A stretch of DNA of 64,000 bases from Xanthomonas sp. (lineage in GTDB: Bacteria; Pseudomonadota; Gammaproteobacteria; Xanthomonadales; Xanthomonadaceae): positions 1-64,000 of the forward strand of contig NZ_JAFIWC010000010.1 of NCBI RefSeq assembly GCF_017163755.1, written 5' to 3'. Positions 36,054 to 44,695 of this stretch are shown in pieces. Below the pieces are notes generated by a model. The model did no database searches, was not told where the DNA came from, and saw only the letters and a list, made by a program, of their open reading frames with translations. The position numbers were made by a program, and so were the translations under genes. How positions within the stretch are numbered: the first letter of the stretch is position 1; each line of letters opens with the position of its first letter.

Positions 36054-36991
36054 TGGCCAAGATCCTCGTCGTCGCCGAACACCTGAACGGCCAGCTCAAC
36101 GCGGCCACCGCCAAGACCGTCAGCGCCGCGCAGGCGCTGTCGCCGGAGTCCATCGACATCGTGGTGCTGGCCGCCGACCCGGCCACCGTCGCCGCCCAAG
36201 CCGCGCAGATCGCCGGCGTCGGCCGCGTGCTCACCGTCGCCGACCCGGCCAACGAACACGCCATCGCGCAGGTGCTGGGGCCACAGATCGCGCAGCTGGC
36301 GCAGGGCTACAGCCATGTGTTCGGCCCGTCCACCACCTTCGGCAAGGACCTGATGCCGGTGGTCGCCGCACTGCTCGGCGTCAACCAGATCTCCGACCTG
36401 ATGGCGGTCGATGGCGACTACGCCTTCAAGCGCCCGATCTACGCCGGCAACGCGATCATCAGCGTCCAGGCGCCGGCCGACCAGACCGTGGTCGCCACCG
36501 TGCGCAGCGCCTCCTGGCCGGAAGCGGCCCAGGGCGGCAACGCGGCGATCGAAGCGGCCAGCGTCACCGCCACGCTGCCCACCCATACCCGCTTCGTCGG
36601 CCTGGCCGCAGGCACGTCCGACCGCCCCGACCTGCAGAGCGCCAAGCGCGTGGTCTCCGGCGGCCGCGGCGTGGGTTCGGCGGACAACTTCAAGCACATC
36701 TACAGCCTGGCCGACAAGCTCGGCGCCGCGGTGGGCGCCTCGCGCGCGGCGGTGGATGCCGGTTACGTGCCCAACGAACTGCAGGTCGGCCAGACCGGCA
36801 AGATCATCGCCCCGGACCTGTACGTGGCCATCGGCATCTCCGGCGCGATCCAGCACCTGACCGGGATCAAGGACGCCGGCACCATCGTGGCGATCAACAA
36901 GGATCCGGAATCGCCGATCTTCGAGATCGCGGATATCGGGTTGGTGGGTGACTTGTTCACGCTGTTGCCGGAGCTGGAAGCCGCTCTGTAG
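36053..36991 (+). CDS. etfA: Electron transfer flavoprotein alpha subunit
   Basis: FAD-binding subunit of ETF, 312 residues. The C-terminal domain has [37 protein letters not shown] (in parts), [15 protein letters not shown] and [19 protein letters not shown], the ETF alpha signature. Electrons go to the ETF-QO at 23444. It ends the housekeeping block; the O-antigen cassette begins 101 bases later. Confidence 0.96.
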   Translation: MAKILVVAEHLNGQLNAATAKTVSAAQALSPESIDIVVLAADPATVAAQAAQIAGVGRVLTVADPANEHAIAQVLGPQIAQLAQGYSHVFGPSTTFGKDLMPVVAALLGVNQISDLMAVDGDYAFKRPIYAGNAIISVQAPADQTVVATVRSASWPEAAQGGNAAIEAASVTATLPTHTRFVGLAAGTSDRPDLQSAKRVVSGGRGVGSADNFKHIYSLADKLGAAVGASRAAVDAGYVPNELQVGQTGKIIAPDLYVAIGISGAIQHLTGIKDAGTIVAINKDPESPIFEIADIGLVGDLFTLLPELEAAL

Positions 36992-37005
36992 AGGTCTACT
37001 GCCTT

Positions 37006-37027
37006 GGCGCCCGATACAGTGGGCGCC
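37006..37027. terminator. Hairpin after etfA
   Basis: GGCGCCC (37006-37012) and GGGCGCC (37021-37027) form a seven-base stem 15 bases after the etfA stop. There is no T run, so it is a weak terminator candidate. Confidence 0.4.
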
Positions 37028-37043
37028 TCGCGGCCCTATATGC

Positions 37044-37062
37044 GCGTCACCCTTGGTGACGC
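37044..37062. promoter_or_regulatory. Inverted repeat upstream of the O-antigen cassette
   Basis: GCGTCACC / GGTGACGC with a three-base spacer, centred about 40 bases before the ATG at 37093. A TATACT lies at about 37079-37084, but no -35 at proper spacing was found. It may be an operator or part of the etfA termination region. Confidence 0.4.
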
Positions 37063-37092
37063 CCTGTCACATGCGCACCTATACTAGCCGCG

Positions 37093-37893
37093 ATGAACAG
37101 AGAGCCATCGGCAGTGGACAGCCTCGATACGCTAATCGCCGATGCCCGCGCGCGCCTGTTGCGCATGCACTTCGAAACACGATCCGGCCATGTTGGGGGA
37201 AACCTTTCTTGCCTGGATGCGCTTCTGGTGCTGCATCACCGTGTCTTGCAAGCGCAAGACCGTTTCATCCTTTCGAAAGGGCATGCTGCCGGAGCGCTTT
37301 ATGTCACCCTCTGGAGCCTCGGCCTGCTGACTGACGACGACCTTCTGACCTTTGGTCAGGATGCCAGTCGTCTGCCCGGCCACCCCAGCGGCACCGGCAT
37401 TCCCGGGCTGTTGTTTTCCACCGGATCGCTGGGCCATGGACCATCGTTGGCCGCTGGCCTGGCGCTGGCGGCGCGCATGCAGGATTCGCAAAGAAGGGTG
37501 TACTGCCTGTGCTCGGATGGCGAATGGCAGGAAGGAAGTTGCTGGGAGGCGCTGACCTTTGCGGTACATCAGCGCCTGGATAACCTGACGATCATGGTGG
37601 ACCAGAATGGCCTCCAGGGATTCGGCACCACCCAGGAAGTGATTTCCTGCTCCGATCTGAGTCCTCGCCTCCTTGCCTTCGGGGCCCATGTGGTGCGCGT
37701 CGACGGGCACGACACACAAGCGCTGCAGAGCGCATTGATGACACGCCTGAGCGGCGCCCCGACCGTGCTGGTGATGGATACCGTCAAGGGGCGAGGTGCG
37801 CATTATGCCGGCCTGCTTGAATCGCACTATTTGCCCTTGACCCAGAACCAGTACGATCAGGCCAAGGCTCAACTGGCCAACGAGACTCCATGA
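37093..37893 (+). CDS. Transketolase N-terminal half (TPP-binding subunit)
   Basis: Split transketolase, first subunit, 266 residues. Visible are HFETRSGHVGGNLSCLDALL, LSKGHAAGALY, the TSTGSLGHG-type region (FSTGSLGHGPSLAAGLALA) and the ThDP/Mg motif DGEWQEGSCWEALTFAVHQRLDNL. It lacks the pyrimidine-binding and C-terminal domains, supplied by the next gene, whose start overlaps its stop (ATGA). A complete housekeeping transketolase would be one 660-residue chain, so this is a specialised enzyme. In a sugar locus it may form a ketose or transfer a two-carbon unit to a sugar donor; that is inference. Confidence 0.92.
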   Translation: MNREPSAVDSLDTLIADARARLLRMHFETRSGHVGGNLSCLDALLVLHHRVLQAQDRFILSKGHAAGALYVTLWSLGLLTDDDLLTFGQDASRLPGHPSGTGIPGLLFSTGSLGHGPSLAAGLALAARMQDSQRRVYCLCSDGEWQEGSCWEALTFAVHQRLDNLTIMVDQNGLQGFGTTQEVISCSDLSPRLLAFGAHVVRVDGHDTQALQSALMTRLSGAPTVLVMDTVKGRGAHYAGLLESHYLPLTQNQYDQAKAQLANETP

Positions 37894-38783
37894 GAAAGGC
37901 GTTTGCCGCTGCCGTCGTCGCCGGATGCAATACACAACGGCATTTCTTTCTGACAGGAGATCTGGGCTTCATGGCCTTGGAAGAGGTGCGAGACGCTTTC
38001 GGTCAGCGCTTCATCAATGCCGGTGTGGCGGAGCAGAACATGATCGGCGTTGCCGCGGGGCTGGCGCGCGAGGGAAATATCGTGTTTGCCTACAGCATTG
38101 CGCCGTTTTGCTATGCGCGGCCCTTCGAACAAGTTCGCAACGATGTGTGTCTGCCCGGACTACCGGTCTGCCTGGTTGGAAACGGCGGTGGCTTCGCGTA
38201 TGGACACATGGGTCCAACCCACCATGCCTTGGAAGATTGCGCTGCGATGAACGCACTGGGCATGCGCGTCAAGGTCCCCGCATTCGACGATGACCTACCG
38301 CATCTCCTGGCCGATCTGAATGGCCCCACCTATCTTCGCCTGGGCTACGACATGCGTCCACAAGGCGCCCAGGTGCCAGCCTATGCACCCTGGCGACAAC
38401 TGCTAAGCGGCAACCGCGGTGCGCTACTTGCGCTGGGGCCCTTGGCCGGCGTCGCGTGGTCGGCGCTGATCAACGTTTCTGCCGAGAGTCGCCCGGCGGT
38501 ATGGGCAGTAACCGAGTTCGATTTCGGATGCATCCCTGAAGCTCTGTGGCAGCAGCTGTCGGAAGGCCCGCTGTTCGTGGTGGAAGAACATGTCAGAGAA
38601 GGAGGACTCGGCATGCATGCCGCTATGGCCGCCCTGCAACAGGGCCGTGCGGTGCGGCACTTTGTCCACCGCCCAGCGCTACGTTATCCCTCCGGCCTGT
38701 TCGGCTCACAAAATTTCCACCGTCGCGAAAGCGGCATTGATGCTCACGGCATTCGCGCCATGATCCTGGCGTTTCAGGCATGA
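37890..38783 (+). CDS. Transketolase C-terminal half
   Basis: Second transketolase subunit, 297 residues. The pyrimidine-binding domain is at about 1-165, with the catalytic-type Glu in FINAGVAEQNMIGVAAGLA and the FAYSIAPFCYARPFEQVRND segment. The C-terminal domain (about 180-295) contains FVVEEHVREGGLGMHAAMAAL in parts. It pairs with the preceding gene by a four-base overlap and overlaps the next gene likewise. The product's acceptor is unknown. Base composition is somewhat AT-richer than the etf genes. Confidence 0.92.
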   Translation: MRKAFAAAVVAGCNTQRHFFLTGDLGFMALEEVRDAFGQRFINAGVAEQNMIGVAAGLAREGNIVFAYSIAPFCYARPFEQVRNDVCLPGLPVCLVGNGGGFAYGHMGPTHHALEDCAAMNALGMRVKVPAFDDDLPHLLADLNGPTYLRLGYDMRPQGAQVPAYAPWRQLLSGNRGALLALGPLAGVAWSALINVSAESRPAVWAVTEFDFGCIPEALWQQLSEGPLFVVEEHVREGGLGMHAAMAALQQGRAVRHFVHRPALRYPSGLFGSQNFHRRESGIDAHGIRAMILAFQA

Positions 38784-40744
38784 ACATGGAGCACATGATC
38801 AAGGCTTTGGAAGGACCGATCCTGGTAATCGGTGCCAGCGGCTTTATCGGCGCAAATCTGCTTCGTGCCTGTTTGGCACAACGTAGCGACGTCATAGGTA
38901 CCACGTTCTCCGGCGACTCCTGGCGCCTGCATGGCATTGCCGCTGCCAATTTGGCGTTTCTCAATCTTACCGACGCGATTTCGGTCAAGACGCTGCTCCA
39001 CCGTATTGCCCCACGGACAGTGTTCGACTGCTCCTCCTTCGGAGCGTATTCCTTCGAAGACGATTTCCAACGCATCCATGCAACGAACTACCTCAGCTTC
39101 ATCGGAATACTAGAGCAGCTGAAGGAATCACGACTGGCCGCCTACGTGCGCGCGGGCTCCTCATCCGAATACGGGATCAATGCCTCGGGACCGGATGAAG
39201 ATGCTCCGCTGATGCCTAACAGCCATTACGCCGTGAGCAAAGCCGCAGCGAGTCAGGCGATCGCGTATTACGGCAAGATCAGGCAGTTCCCGATCGTGAA
39301 CCTGCGACTGTATTCTGTCTATGGCCCCTATGAGGACAGCTCGCGCCTGATCCCGGCACTGTGCGAGCGCGGACTGCGCGGACATTTGCCGATGTTTGCA
39401 CATGCGGATGTCTCTCGTGATTTTGTGCACATAGACGACGTCGTATTGGCGTTCGTCTCTGCTGCCGCGCGAATGAGGCCGCAGATTGCCGGCGAATCGT
39501 TCAATATCGGCTCAGGCGTTCCCACACGCCTGGATGCCCTTGCAGAGATGGCACGATCGTTGTTCGGGATCGATGAAACGCCGCAGTTCAGCGCTTCCGC
39601 AGGGCGCGCGTGGGACGTGAGCGACTGGTTCGCCAATCCCGACAAGGCGGCGCGGCTGCTCGGATGGAAAGCCACGACAGACCTAACCGACGGCCTTCGC
39701 CTCACCTCAGAATGGTGGAAATCGCAACTGACGCTTGCAAACTTCAGCGACCTGACTAAGAAATCTCCCGAACAAGCGAAACGCAACTCTGTATCAGCCA
39801 TCATCGCCTGCTATAAGGATGAGCAAGCGATTCCGGTAATGCACCAACGATTGACCGAGGTGTTTCAACAGCTTGGCATCGACTACGAAATCATCTTCGT
39901 CAACGACTGTTCGCCCGACGATTCTGCCGAAACAATCCGCGCACTCAGCGCGTCGGACCCGCACGTGATCGGCATCACCCACTCGCGCAATTTCGGTTCG
40001 CAGGCCGCCTTCCGTAGCGGCATGGAATACGCCAGCAAAGAGGCCTGCGTCCTGTTGGACGGCGACCTCCAGGACCCGCCCGAGTTGATCGCCGATTTCG
40101 TTCGCGAATGGCGAAATGGCGCCGAGGTTGTCTACGGCCGCCGCGTGAAACGGGAGATGCCCTTCCTGCTCGAAACCTGCTATCGCACCTTCTACCGATT
40201 GTTCTCTGCCATGAGCGAAGTCCCAGTGCCCAAGGATGCCGGCGATTTTTCGCTATTGGATCGCACAGTTGTTTACTGGATGCTTCAATGCAATGAGCGC
40301 GACGCCTTCCTGCGCGGGCTTCGTGCGTTTGTCGGCTTTCGCCAGGTTGGCGTCGACTACTTGCGTCCGGAACGCATGTTTGGCACGAGCACCAACAACT
40401 GGATACGCAACATCGGCTGGGCGAAGAAGGGCATCTTTTCTTTCTCCCGCATGCCCCTGCATCTGCTTACCGCCCTTGGCGGCGGTGCATGCTTACTGAC
40501 CATACTGTTGGCGACGCTTAGTATTGCATTGAGACTTCTCCATCCCGAATCCGTACCGAAAGGGATCACCTTCATTTCATTGCTGGTGATGTTTTTCGGA
40601 TCGATGACTATTTTCGGCATCGGGCTTCTAGGCGAATACATCGGCAAGATTTTTGAGGAAGCGAAGGCACGCCCTGCCTTCATCCGCCGCAACTTAATCA
40701 TCCATGGCGAGATTCGACTACCACCCACGGGAACCGCGCCATGA
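38780..40744 (+). CDS. Fused SDR sugar epimerase/dehydratase and polyprenyl-phosphate GT2
   Basis: 654 residues, two enzymes in one chain. Residues 1-330 form an extended SDR: cofactor motif VIGASGFIGANLL, catalytic Ser/Tyr-Lys in AGSSSEYGI and NSHYAVSKAAASQ. Residues about 337-560 are a GT2 domain of the DPM1/ArnC/GtrB class: SAIIACYKDEQAIP, VNDCSPDDSAE, DGDLQDPPEL. Two TM segments (about 560-640) anchor it. By family it would load a sugar onto undecaprenyl phosphate after the SDR half modifies the nucleotide sugar or the bound sugar. It overlaps both neighbours by four bases. I know no standard enzyme with this order of domains in LPS loci. Confidence 0.9.
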   Translation: MNMEHMIKALEGPILVIGASGFIGANLLRACLAQRSDVIGTTFSGDSWRLHGIAAANLAFLNLTDAISVKTLLHRIAPRTVFDCSSFGAYSFEDDFQRIHATNYLSFIGILEQLKESRLAAYVRAGSSSEYGINASGPDEDAPLMPNSHYAVSKAAASQAIAYYGKIRQFPIVNLRLYSVYGPYEDSSRLIPALCERGLRGHLPMFAHADVSRDFVHIDDVVLAFVSAAARMRPQIAGESFNIGSGVPTRLDALAEMARSLFGIDETPQFSASAGRAWDVSDWFANPDKAARLLGWKATTDLTDGLRLTSEWWKSQLTLANFSDLTKKSPEQAKRNSVSAIIACYKDEQAIPVMHQRLTEVFQQLGIDYEIIFVNDCSPDDSAETIRALSASDPHVIGITHSRNFGSQAAFRSGMEYASKEACVLLDGDLQDPPELIADFVREWRNGAEVVYGRRVKREMPFLLETCYRTFYRLFSAMSEVPVPKDAGDFSLLDRTVVYWMLQCNERDAFLRGLRAFVGFRQVGVDYLRPERMFGTSTNNWIRNIGWAKKGIFSFSRMPLHLLTALGGGACLLTILLATLSIALRLLHPESVPKGITFISLLVMFFGSMTIFGIGLLGEYIGKIFEEAKARPAFIRRNLIIHGEIRLPPTGTAP

Positions 40745-41676
40745 AGCGGCAGGCACGACTGCACCCTGCCTCCGACCGCGCGTGTCCCGGCTGCGCTGGT
40801 CGCGAGGTCGAACATTTCGCGGACGAGCGTATCGATCCAAATAAGGTCAGCGACTTCACCTATGCCTCGCGCAAGACGCCGGAGTTCATGTGCCTGCGAC
40901 TGGTGCGCTGCGCTGCTTGTGATCTGGTGTTCGCGCCGCGCCCACCTGAAGATATCTTTCTGTCGCAGGCTTACTCGGAGGCGGCTTACGATTCCACGCC
41001 GGAAGCCGCTGCTGCGGCAGCTAGCTATGCGCAAGCATTGGCCCCACATATCAAGCAACTTTCGGATCTATCGGGAGCCGTGGACGTTGGCGCAGGAAGT
41101 GGTCCATTGCTGCCATATCTGCAACGTTTCGGCTTCAAATCCGTCGTCGGGGTGGAACCCTCGCGTGCGGCGATCAACGCCGCACCCGAAGCGGTAAAGG
41201 CGCTACTGATCGAAGGCATGTTCGATCCGAAAATGCTGAAGGGGCAGCGCGTGTCGCTGATTTGTTCATTCATGACGCTCGAACACGTAGCCAATCCGGG
41301 CGAGTTGGTCCGTTCCGCGTACACGCTTCTGGAACCCGGCGGCATGCTCGCCGTGGTGGTGCACAACTGGCGCGCGCCATTGAATCGAGCGCTTGGACTG
41401 CGGTCCCCCATCATCGACGTGGAACACCTGCAGCTTTTTAGCCATCGCGCGGCCCGCGCCTTACTGTCGTCCAACGGCTTTCAAGACGTGACGGTCAAAG
41501 CGATACGCAACGCCTACCCATTGCGGTACTGGTTGCGCCTGACCCCCTTGCCTGCCGGCGTCAAGGCGGCGTTGTTGCGGGTGCTCGATCTGATCGGAAT
41601 ATCCGGCTCATTGCTGCCCTTGCGGGTAGGCAACATCATGGCCATTGGCGTTAAGCCAGCGAGAGATCCCCAATGA
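40741..41676 (+). CDS. Class I SAM methyltransferase with N-terminal zinc ribbon
   Basis: 311 residues. Cys pairs C15/C18 and C57/C60 (CPGCAG, CAACDL) suggest a zinc ribbon at the N-terminus. The SAM-binding motif is AVDVGAGSGPLLPYL, followed by VVGVEPS and the SFMTLEHVANPGEL motif. This layout resembles NDP-sugar C-methyltransferases of the TylC3/ubiG-like groups, which act on keto sugars. It could act on the ketose made by the transketolase pair; that is inference. It overlaps its neighbours by four bases on each side. Confidence 0.85.
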   Translation: MKRQARLHPASDRACPGCAGREVEHFADERIDPNKVSDFTYASRKTPEFMCLRLVRCAACDLVFAPRPPEDIFLSQAYSEAAYDSTPEAAAAAASYAQALAPHIKQLSDLSGAVDVGAGSGPLLPYLQRFGFKSVVGVEPSRAAINAAPEAVKALLIEGMFDPKMLKGQRVSLICSFMTLEHVANPGELVRSAYTLLEPGGMLAVVVHNWRAPLNRALGLRSPIIDVEHLQLFSHRAARALLSSNGFQDVTVKAIRNAYPLRYWLRLTPLPAGVKAALLRVLDLIGISGSLLPLRVGNIMAIGVKPARDPQ

Positions 41677-42416
41677 AGCAAAGCAACTCAAACCAGATCA
41701 AGAAGAACGTAGCACAGTTCGACGAAGACGTTCGTACCACAGGATCCTACCGCTACACCACGGATCGCTTGTCGGCCAATTTGGCAAACGCGCGTATCAG
41801 CCGGGCGGTCGCCACTGCGTTTCACTTTTCCGGCAAGCGCGTTCTCGACCTTGGCTGTGGCGATGGCTCCTACACCCTTGAGTTCCCTTCATTGGGTGCA
41901 TCGCACGTACTGGGCGTAGATCCTGCCAGCGCAGCTATCGATGCCGCACGTGCCAAGGCTTCGGCATACGCACTGGAATCGGCAGTGCAGTTCGAGGTCG
42001 GCAATATCTATGAGATGTCGCCCTATCTTAGAGAGGATCGATTCGACTGCATCGTGTTGCGAGGCGTGCTTCACCATCTGCCGGACCCCGCCCGCGCCAT
42101 TGCCGGCATGGCAGGATTCAAGGGCTCGATTCTGATCGTGGAACCGAATGGCCTCAACCCCGTGCTGAAGTTGCTGGAGCGCTACTCCACCTATCATGTC
42201 GAACACGAGGAGCGCTCCTTCGCACCTTCACTGATCCGCCGCTGGCTGCAATCGGCAGGCTTTCGCATCTCGTCTTCTTCTCTCATCAACCTGGTGCCAT
42301 TCTTTTGTCCCGATGCTGCCGCACGCGCGCTTCGACTAGTCGAGCCATTGGTGGAACATACGCCGTTGATGCGCGACATCGCATGCGGACAGAGCGTCAT
42401 CGTCGCTAGACCATGA
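41673..42416 (+). CDS. Class I SAM-dependent methyltransferase
   Basis: 247 residues, without a zinc ribbon. The SAM motif is VLDLGCGDGSYTLEF, the acidic loop is VLGVDPAS, and DRFDCIVLRGVLHHLPDP is the motif typical of the UbiE/Methyltransf_11 group. A C-terminal Tyr/Arg-rich region (EERSFAPSLIRRWLQSAGF) resembles O-methyltransferases on sugars or lipids. It overlaps the next gene by four bases. The substrate cannot be named from sequence. Confidence 0.87.
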   Translation: MKQSNSNQIKKNVAQFDEDVRTTGSYRYTTDRLSANLANARISRAVATAFHFSGKRVLDLGCGDGSYTLEFPSLGASHVLGVDPASAAIDAARAKASAYALESAVQFEVGNIYEMSPYLREDRFDCIVLRGVLHHLPDPARAIAGMAGFKGSILIVEPNGLNPVLKLLERYSTYHVEHEERSFAPSLIRRWLQSAGFRISSSSLINLVPFFCPDAAARALRLVEPLVEHTPLMRDIACGQSVIVARP

Positions 42417-42787
42417 CGACGTCCCGCCCCTGGCCTTATCTGGCATTGATGATCGGCTGCATGGCGGCCTCTCAGATCATGCTTAAACAGGCCGGCCTTT
42501 ATGCGGCGGCTCACTTGGGATGGATCCACACCATAGTTTTCAATCCATGGCTTTGGCTGGGACTTGTCGCTTCTACTGCCGGCTTTGCGGCTTGGTTCCT
42601 GACGCTACGACGTATGCCGCTGGCCAGTGCATACCCCTGGACCGCTTTGATTTATCTACTGACTCCATTGGCAGGAATCGTACTGTTCCATGAAACGCTG
42701 AGTCTTGGATTCTGGCTGGGCATAGCGCTGATCGTCGTCGGTCTATTCATTACCAACGGAAGCGCGAGAACCGATGAATGCCTATGA
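42413..42787 (+). CDS. SMR-type flippase subunit, ArnE-like
   Basis: 124 residues, four TM segments (about 5-25, 42-62, 75-95 and 100-120). SQIMLKQAGL, LRRMPLASAYPWTALIYLLTPLAG and LFHETLSLGFWLGIALIVVG match the small multidrug resistance fold of the ArnE/ArnF subunits that flip undecaprenyl-phosphate aminoarabinose. It pairs with the next gene by a 14-base overlap. A lipid-linked sugar made by the SDR-GT2 fusion is the likely cargo, by context. Confidence 0.85.
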   Translation: MTTSRPWPYLALMIGCMAASQIMLKQAGLYAAAHLGWIHTIVFNPWLWLGLVASTAGFAAWFLTLRRMPLASAYPWTALIYLLTPLAGIVLFHETLSLGFWLGIALIVVGLFITNGSARTDECL

Positions 42788-43106
42788 GACGGTGCTCTGC
42801 GTGGCGTCGGTTGGCTGCAGCGTGAGCTCACAGCTGTCAATCAAAGCCGCAACCCTGTCCGCGCCCAGACCACGCCAGGCCGTCCTCCTTCTATCCGCCG
42901 TCGCGTTGCAGCTTGCTTCTGTATTGCTGGTTGTACAGGCGCTACAGACACTTCCGCTATCACTGCTTGTGCCTTTTGCCGCACTTGCCTACCTAGCGGT
43001 GCCCTTGCTGGCAACAATATTGTTCAAGGAACGACTGCTACCCCGCTTTTGGGTCGGCGCCGCCATGGTATTCGCTGGGGTGGCATGCATGGGGCTGTAC
43101 AGATGA
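42774..43106 (+). CDS. SMR-type flippase subunit, ArnF-like
   Basis: 110 residues, four TM segments. VGCSVSSQLSIKAATL, LQTLPLSLLVPFAALAYLAVPLLATILFKERLLP (in parts) and FWVGAAMVFAGVACMGL match the partner SMR subunit. Together with 42413-42787 it makes a heterodimer, as in ArnE/ArnF. It overlaps the downstream GT-C gene by four bases. Confidence 0.85.
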   Translation: MNAYETVLCVASVGCSVSSQLSIKAATLSAPRPRQAVLLLSAVALQLASVLLVVQALQTLPLSLLVPFAALAYLAVPLLATILFKERLLPRFWVGAAMVFAGVACMGLYR

Positions 43107-44695
43107 GAGCGGACGTGCGCAGCGTGCTTTGGATCAAGTTTGTCACCATGCTGCTCGTTGTGTTAGCGACAACCGTGCTACCGCGTGTCGCGAACATATC
43201 CGCCCCCCCTTCCACCGATGAAGGCTACATGGCCTATTTCGCGATGAAGATCGCGGCATCGGTGTCCAGTCATGGGCGACTGCCAGATGACGGCCCGCTG
43301 ATGCTGTACCCCATGCTGCTATCTTGGATATTCGAACTTCCTGGCAATCACAGCGTTCTGCTGCGCATCGCGGATCTCGTCGTGGCATCCGTGGCGGGTG
43401 GACTTTTATTTTTCGTGTTGCTCAAGGAATCACGCAGCGTCTTGGCCGCTGCAGCCATCTCGTCGCTCTTCCTTCTGACGATGAATGCCGCCGTGTTCGT
43501 ACAATACGGCTTCAAGAACAGTTTTTTCGCTGCCTATGTTCCACTACTCGCGGCACTATTGCTGTCAGGGAAAGACGGGCCGCTTTCGGCGCGACGCTAC
43601 GCAAGCATCGGCGCACTAGTCGCACTCGGCGTTTTGCTCAGAGAGACACTGGCTCCATTCGTTGTTTTTGCCGTCGCCGCCATCTGGATCAGCCGCGGCT
43701 TCAGGAGCACATTGCATTTCTGTGCCGGTGGCGCAGCCGCGGGACTCTCGTTGCTTGCACTTATCGCACTTTGGCGAGGCGATTTCGAAGGAGTGGCAGC
43801 CGGCTATAAAAGCGCTGGACTTTTATATCGCGCACTTGAGAACCAGCGTCAAGAGTACTTCAACAACGCCCTGAGCGGCTTTTTTGCCACTGCGCGGCTG
43901 CCATTGATTCTTGCAACGGCCAGCCTTCTGATAATAGTGTTGCGCCAATGGATGCGACGCAATGCATGCGAACTCCCTAAGGCCACGTTGTGGCTAGGCA
44001 TTACGCTTACTGCGTTGATAGAACCTACGACGAAAATCGGCTTTCCTTACCACTTTGCTGTCTGCCTCCTTGGCTTGGCGGGATTGTGCGCCCAGGGATG
44101 GCGCGTGTTGATCCAAGGCCGGCCACCTCGCCAAGCACACGCCGCAGCATCTCTCTTCGCCGCTGCGACGGCCTTGATGATTGCCCCACAGATCAAAGAC
44201 GCCTTGAAGACGCTGCCCTATGCCACCAGGGAAGCATACCGCGTAGCGCGCAGCGGATGGCCAGCCGAGATCGTTAACCAATCGAACTACCTGATGGCTG
44301 CACGCCTGATCCAGGCCACCACCCCGCCCGCGGGAACCGTGAGTGTCAGCGGCTTCATGTTTTCGCTATATCCGCTTTCAGGCACACTTCCTCCATCCGG
44401 CGAATTGAGCAACCTCAGTGCTGAACTCATTCAACTGGGACTGGATGGAGAACGCCTTAAAGCCGAGTTGATTCGCTGCTCTCCCGACGTAGTCATGACT
44501 ACTACACGTGTTGACTGGCCGGACCCGCGAATACTCACCGCCGCAGTAGAAGCGACAGGCCTCTACGAAGCCGCTGGCACCATCCCGGTGGATACCAGCA
44601 AGTCGTATGGCACATTTGGCGGTACGGTCTATCGCAAGACCAAGCCAGGCGGGCACGCCTGTCGTGACCGAGGCAATGCGAACTGGGCGCAGTAG
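43103..44695 (+). CDS. GT-C fold membrane glycosyltransferase (ArnT/PMT-like)
   Basis: 530 residues with about ten TM segments, starting at the ATG at 43103 that overlaps the preceding gene. The first loop has the acidic pair D39-E40 in STDEGYMAYFAMK, the typical catalytic position of ArnT/PMT-like GT-C enzymes using polyprenyl-phosphate donors. A soluble C-terminal region (about 400-515) follows. The last dozen residues (HACRDRGNANWAQ) lie antisense to a galE remnant and are probably not native. The acceptor would be the exported O-antigen in the periplasm, by context. I see no closer family. Confidence 0.82.
   Translation: MRADVRSVLWIKFVTMLLVVLATTVLPRVANISAPPSTDEGYMAYFAMKIAASVSSHGRLPDDGPLMLYPMLLSWIFELPGNHSVLLRIADLVVASVAGGLLFFVLLKESRSVLAAAAISSLFLLTMNAAVFVQYGFKNSFFAAYVPLLAALLLSGKDGPLSARRYASIGALVALGVLLRETLAPFVVFAVAAIWISRGFRSTLHFCAGGAAAGLSLLALIALWRGDFEGVAAGYKSAGLLYRALENQRQEYFNNALSGFFATARLPLILATASLLIIVLRQWMRRNACELPKATLWLGITLTALIEPTTKIGFPYHFAVCLLGLAGLCAQGWRVLIQGRPPRQAHAAASLFAAATALMIAPQIKDALKTLPYATREAYRVARSGWPAEIVNQSNYLMAARLIQATTPPAGTVSVSGFMFSLYPLSGTLPPSGELSNLSAELIQLGLDGERLKAELIRCSPDVVMTTTRVDWPDPRILTAAVEATGLYEAAGTIPVDTSKSYGTFGGTVYRKTKPGGHACRDRGNANWAQ

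Noticed and set aside
43049-43102. Upstream start for the GT-C gene
   Set aside because: It would overlap the preceding SMR gene by 58 bases; the ATG at 43103 gives the four-base overlap used along the whole cassette.
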